DNA of 16,989 nt. It comes from S010-17 sp036478895. GTDB lineage: Bacteria; Bacteroidota; Bacteroidia; Flavobacteriales; Flavobacteriaceae. The stretch is from contig JAZGEV010000149.1 of assembly GCA_036478895.1 (NCBI GenBank), positions 1 to 16,989 of the forward strand, given 5' to 3'. The notes beneath the pieces are model-generated. The model made no database searches. It was given only the letters and a program-made list of their open reading frames with translations, and had not been told where the DNA came from. Position numbers and translations under genes: made by a program. This document shows positions 14,229-16,989 of this stretch, piece by piece; positions within the stretch are counted from its first letter, which is position 1, and every line of letters begins with the position of its first letter.

Positions 14229-15818
14229 ATGAAGAAAAAACTTCTTTTAATACTTATTACATTTTTACCAATATTAACATTTGCTCAAGAAAAAGGTTTA
14301 GATAAAAAAATTGATGAGGCTTTTGGTAGCGCCACTGGATGGTTTGTAGATTTTATTTTTTATCAAATTTCATTTACAGATGATGTGAAAATATATTGGG
14401 TATTATTTCCATTAATTTTAGGTGCTATTTATTTTACATTTTATTTTAATTTTATTAATATAAAAGGTTTTTTCACATCAGTAAATATTGTAAGAGGTAA
14501 ATATGATGATTTAGACCATCATGAATCTATGGTAGGCGCTGGAGACTCTACGCCAGGCGGAGACGCTATTGAAACTATTGCCATTGAAGGTCATGTTGGT
14601 GAAGTTTCACATTTCCAAGCACTAACAGCAGCATTATCTGCAACCGTAGGTTTAGGGAATATTGCCGGTGTAGCCATAGCAGTATCTATTGGTGGTGCTG
14701 GAGCTACATTCTGGATGATCATCGCCGGTTTTTTAGGAATGGCTTCTAAGTTTGTGGAATGTACTCTTGGTGTAAAATATAGAGATATTGCCGAAGATGG
14801 AACCGTTTATGGTGGCCCAATGTATTATCTAACTAAAGGTTTAAAATCAAAAGGTCTTGGAGGATTAGGAAAAGTACTAGCAGGAGTATTTGCTGTTTTT
14901 GTAATTGGTGGTTCTTTTGGTGGTGGAAATATGTTTCAAGTAAACCAAGCATTTCAATTAGTGGAAAGCATAACAGGCGGAAACGAATCCTTTTTACACG
15001 GTAAAGGTTGGTTGTTTGGTATTGTTATGGCTGTTCTAGTAGGAATTGTAATAATTGGAGGAATAAAAAAAATAGCGAGTGTAACCGATAAAATTGTTCC
15101 ATTTATGGTAGTGATTTATGTTGCTGCTTCTTTATTTGTTCTTATTTCTAAATACGATATGATTGGTGGTGCTTTTATGCAAATATTTAATGGAGCATTT
15201 AGTCCAGAAGGAGTTGCTGGTGGATTTGTAGGTGTTTTAGTACAAGGTTTTAGAAGAGCAGCATTCTCCAATGAAGCAGGTATTGGATCAGCTTCTATTG
15301 CACACGCTGCCGTAAAAACAAAATATCCAGCATCCGAAGGTTTAGTAGCATTACTAGAACCATTTATTGATACGGTTGTTGTTTGTACTATGACTGCATT
15401 AGTATTAGTAATTACAGGTAATGTAGCTGCGGAAAACGCTTCTTTAAATAATGCTGGTGCCATTTTATTAACTTCTGGTGCATTTGCATCTGTTATTTCT
15501 TGGTTTCCATATGTTTTAACAGTTGCAGTAGTTTTATTTGCATTTTCAACTATGATTTCTTGGTCTTATTATGGCTTTCAAGGATGGGCATATTTATTTG
15601 GAAGAACAAAAAAAATGGAATATGCATATAAATTATTATTCCTTGTTTTTGTAGTAATAGGATCTGCTGCGAGTTTAGGCTCAGTTATCGGCTTTTCAGA
15701 TGCAATGATTTTTGCCATGATGGTTCCAAATATGATTGGACTGGTATTGCTTGCTCCTAAAGTGAAAGAAGAATTAAATAAATATATGGCTGCAATAAAA
15801 GCTAAAAAATCTAGTTAA
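14229..15818 (+). CDS. Alanine/glycine:cation symporter of the AGCS family
   Basis: A 529-residue inner-membrane secondary transporter that takes up alanine or glycine with sodium (or protons). The AGCS signatures are intact: ALSATVGLGNIAGVAIA (residues 135-151), GGPMYYLTKG, and the strongly conserved RAAFSNEAGIGSASIAHA (343-360). About eleven hydrophobic helices are visible. The N-terminus MKKKLLLILITFLPILTFAQ looks like a cleavable flavobacterial signal peptide ahead of the first family helix, an extension not found in AGCS members that begin directly at that helix. An acidic, Gly-rich segment (DDLDHHESMVGAGDSTPGGD) follows the second helix. It has its own ~240-base upstream region. Only 12 bases separate its stop from the helix-hairpin-helix gene, and a terminator-like hairpin lies inside that next gene. 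Confidence 0.93.
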   Translation: MKKKLLLILITFLPILTFAQEKGLDKKIDEAFGSATGWFVDFIFYQISFTDDVKIYWVLFPLILGAIYFTFYFNFINIKGFFTSVNIVRGKYDDLDHHESMVGAGDSTPGGDAIETIAIEGHVGEVSHFQALTAALSATVGLGNIAGVAIAVSIGGAGATFWMIIAGFLGMASKFVECTLGVKYRDIAEDGTVYGGPMYYLTKGLKSKGLGGLGKVLAGVFAVFVIGGSFGGGNMFQVNQAFQLVESITGGNESFLHGKGWLFGIVMAVLVGIVIIGGIKKIASVTDKIVPFMVVIYVAASLFVLISKYDMIGGAFMQIFNGAFSPEGVAGGFVGVLVQGFRRAAFSNEAGIGSASIAHAAVKTKYPASEGLVALLEPFIDTVVVCTMTALVLVITGNVAAENASLNNAGAILLTSGAFASVISWFPYVLTVAVVLFAFSTMISWSYYGFQGWAYLFGRTKKMEYAYKLLFLVFVVIGSAASLGSVIGFSDAMIFAMMVPNMIGLVLLAPKVKEELNKYMAAIKAKKSS

Positions 15819-15830
15819 TTAATCTTACTA

Positions 15831-16922
15831 ATGAAAAATAACAAACCCCATTTCTGGTATAATAAAAGCCAAAGAAATGGGGTTCTTTTTTTGGGAATAA
15901 TTATCATTATCCTACAACTTTTTTATGTGTTTTTTGATTTTTCATCTGATAAAATCATTGATTTAAATAGTGCTAAAATTTCTAAATTTCAATCAGAAAT
16001 AGACTCTCTAAAATTAATTGAAATTGAAAAAAGAAAACCAAAAATTTATCCATTCAATCCTAGTTTTATTACCGATTATAAAGGTTATAAATTAGGCATG
16101 AATATTACTGAAATTAACAAACTATTAAACTTTAGAAAAAAAGGCAATTATATTAATTCTGCCAAGCAATTTCAACAAGTCACAGGGATAAATGACAGCT
16201 TACTTAACATCCTTAAACCAAAATTTAAATTTCCCGATTGGGTTACTAATAAAAAATCGAAAAAGGCGATTTCAAACAAACACTCAAATATGTTTAGTGG
16301 TGAAAAAATAGATCTAAATTTAGCGACAAAAGAAGACTTAAAAAGCATCAATGGTATTGGCGAAAAACTATCTGAAAGAATCCTTAAATTTAAAACGTCA
16401 ATTGGTGGCTATAAAAGTGAAGAACAACTGCAAAAAGTATATGGTTTAAAACCAGAAGTAGTTACAAGAATACTTATTCAATTTTTCATCAAAAAAAGTG
16501 CAATTATCTCTCAACCAAAAATTGTAAAAGATATAAATAAAGCGTCTGCCATAGAATTAAAATCAATAAATGGGATTGGAGAAAAATTATCTGCCAGAAT
16601 TGTAAAATTTAGAGACAATATTGGTGGATTTTATTTTAAAGATCAATTAAATGAAGTCTACGGTCTAAAACCAGAAGTCATTGAAAAATTATTTAAAGAA
16701 TTTAAAATTCTTTCAAAACCAACTATAACAAAAATAAATATAAATGAGGCTACGTTTAAAGAAGTATTACATTTACCCTATATTGATTATGAATTAACCA
16801 AGAAAATTTTTAATTATCGCGATGAATTTGCCGAAATTGAAACAATTGACGAATTAAAAAAAATTGAGGGTTTTCCATTAGAGAAATATGATAGAATTAT
16901 TTTATATTTGAAAGCTGAATAA
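15831..16922 (+). CDS. Membrane-anchored helix-hairpin-helix protein, ComEA-like
   Basis: A 363-residue protein. One N-terminal transmembrane helix (VLFLGIIIIILQLFYVFFDF, residues ~18-37) anchors it, with the rest predicted outside the cytoplasm. Two near-identical ComEA-type HhH pairs follow: the first around residues 159-215 with KSINGIGEKL (NGIG at 174-177), the second around 232-290 with NGIG at 247-250, a spacing of 73 residues, each ending in VYGLKPEV. A third, divergent copy (ININEATFKEVLHLPYIDYE) ends the protein, and residues ~80-135 may be a degenerate further copy. ComEA binds incoming DNA during transformation; a DNA-binding role here is by family only. The start at 15831 is preferred because HFWYNKSQRNGVLFLG fits the N-terminus usual for flavobacterial homologues, as I remember it. 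A strong hairpin with a U-tract lies in codons 5-21. Confidence 0.85.
   Translation: MKNNKPHFWYNKSQRNGVLFLGIIIIILQLFYVFFDFSSDKIIDLNSAKISKFQSEIDSLKLIEIEKRKPKIYPFNPSFITDYKGYKLGMNITEINKLLNFRKKGNYINSAKQFQQVTGINDSLLNILKPKFKFPDWVTNKKSKKAISNKHSNMFSGEKIDLNLATKEDLKSINGIGEKLSERILKFKTSIGGYKSEEQLQKVYGLKPEVVTRILIQFFIKKSAIISQPKIVKDINKASAIELKSINGIGEKLSARIVKFRDNIGGFYFKDQLNEVYGLKPEVIEKLFKEFKILSKPTITKININEATFKEVLHLPYIDYELTKKIFNYRDEFAEIETIDELKKIEGFPLEKYDRIILYLKAE
15844..15892 (+). terminator. Terminator-like hairpin inside the start of the helix-hairpin-helix gene
   Basis: The arms 15844-15855 (AACCCCATTTCT) and 15873-15884 (AGAAATGGGGTT) pair perfectly over 12 bp, including four G-C pairs in a row. The loop is 17 bases, and after one C there are seven T (15886-15892). 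This is the form of an intrinsic terminator for the symporter, lying 26 bases after its stop, yet it is wholly within codons 5-21 of the next gene. Confidence 0.7.
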
Positions 16923-16962
16923 AATAACGCTTGATGATACAAATCAACTAAAAAAATAAACC

Positions 16963-16989
16963 ATGTATTTTACAGAAGAACATGAATCC
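16963..16989 (+). CDS. Start of a probable acyl-CoA dehydrogenase (truncated by window end)
   Basis: Only nine codons are present, reading MYFTEEHES, from an ATG 40 bases after the helix-hairpin-helix stop. Many flavobacterial acyl-CoA dehydrogenases begin with a very similar 'M.FTEEH..FR' sequence, so I suggest that family, from memory and on very little sequence. No domain or active-site residue can be seen. Confidence 0.4.

Noticed and set aside
14102..14305. A 67-codon + strand open frame across the intergenic region and the start of the symporter
   Set aside because: It overlaps the symporter's first 77 bases in another frame, begins inside the hairpin loop, and has the low-complexity composition of AT-rich noncoding DNA.
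15116..15463. A 115-codon - strand open frame inside the symporter gene
   Set aside because: It lies antisense to the conserved AGCS core, including the SNEAGIGS motif, and is explained by that gene's codon use.
1..16989. CRISPR arrays, tRNA or rRNA genes, IS elements, phage genes or a defence island
   Set aside because: No regularly spaced direct repeats, tRNA cloverleaf, rRNA-like sequence, transposase, integrase or nuclease/toxin gene was seen; the content is chromosomal housekeeping plus one Sus-like locus end.

Overview
This looks like chromosomal DNA from a marine-type member of the Flavobacteriaceae (phylum Bacteroidota). The evidence is strong AT richness, several lipoproteins with S-C lipoboxes, a SusD-family nutrient-binding protein, a type IX secretion (T9SS) sorting domain, A-rich start regions with little Shine-Dalgarno signal, and -7 boxes of the Bacteroidota form TAnnTTTG. 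The genus cannot be fixed from the window. No rRNA, tRNA, IS element, phage gene or CRISPR array was found.

Region 1 (1-3225) is the tail of a Sus-like outer-membrane uptake locus: the C-terminus of a SusD_2-type lipoprotein, two secreted lipoproteins, a clean intrinsic terminator, and then a decayed tandem copy of the second lipoprotein carrying two frameshifts. Region 2 (3231-6583, + strand) holds housekeeping genes: rlmB (23S rRNA 2'-O-methyltransferase), truA (tRNA pseudouridine synthase) and an MsbA-like ABC exporter. Region 3 (10308-6580, - strand) is a tightly packed operon in the order TPR protein, DUF368 membrane protein (PopT-type undecaprenyl-phosphate translocase family), small lipoprotein with a GTG start, and cdaA (c-di-AMP synthase). 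It joins carrier-lipid recycling with a second messenger tied to envelope and osmotic state.

Region 4 (10486-13616, + strand) has pyrR and pyrB (UMP biosynthesis and its regulator or salvage enzyme), a small STAS-like protein, a 113-residue protein that is almost only a T9SS sorting domain and has its own promoter, and rnz (tRNA 3'-end nuclease). Region 5 (13613-16989) has a CoA-binding Rossmann protein on the - strand, an alanine/sodium symporter of the AGCS family, a membrane-anchored helix-hairpin-helix protein of ComEA type, and the first nine codons of a probable acyl-CoA dehydrogenase.

Most genes are ordinary for the family. The parts most worth a second look are: a strong terminator-shaped hairpin with a U-tract inside the first 60 bases of the helix-hairpin-helix gene; a second terminator-like hairpin in a divergent intergenic region with no obvious gene to terminate; the cargo-less T9SS sorting-domain protein; the decayed lipoprotein duplicate with a conserved cysteine-flanked motif; and the fact that both convergent gene pairs end on an identical 4-base TTAA stop-codon overlap. 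I saw no clear evidence of a wholly new multi-gene system.
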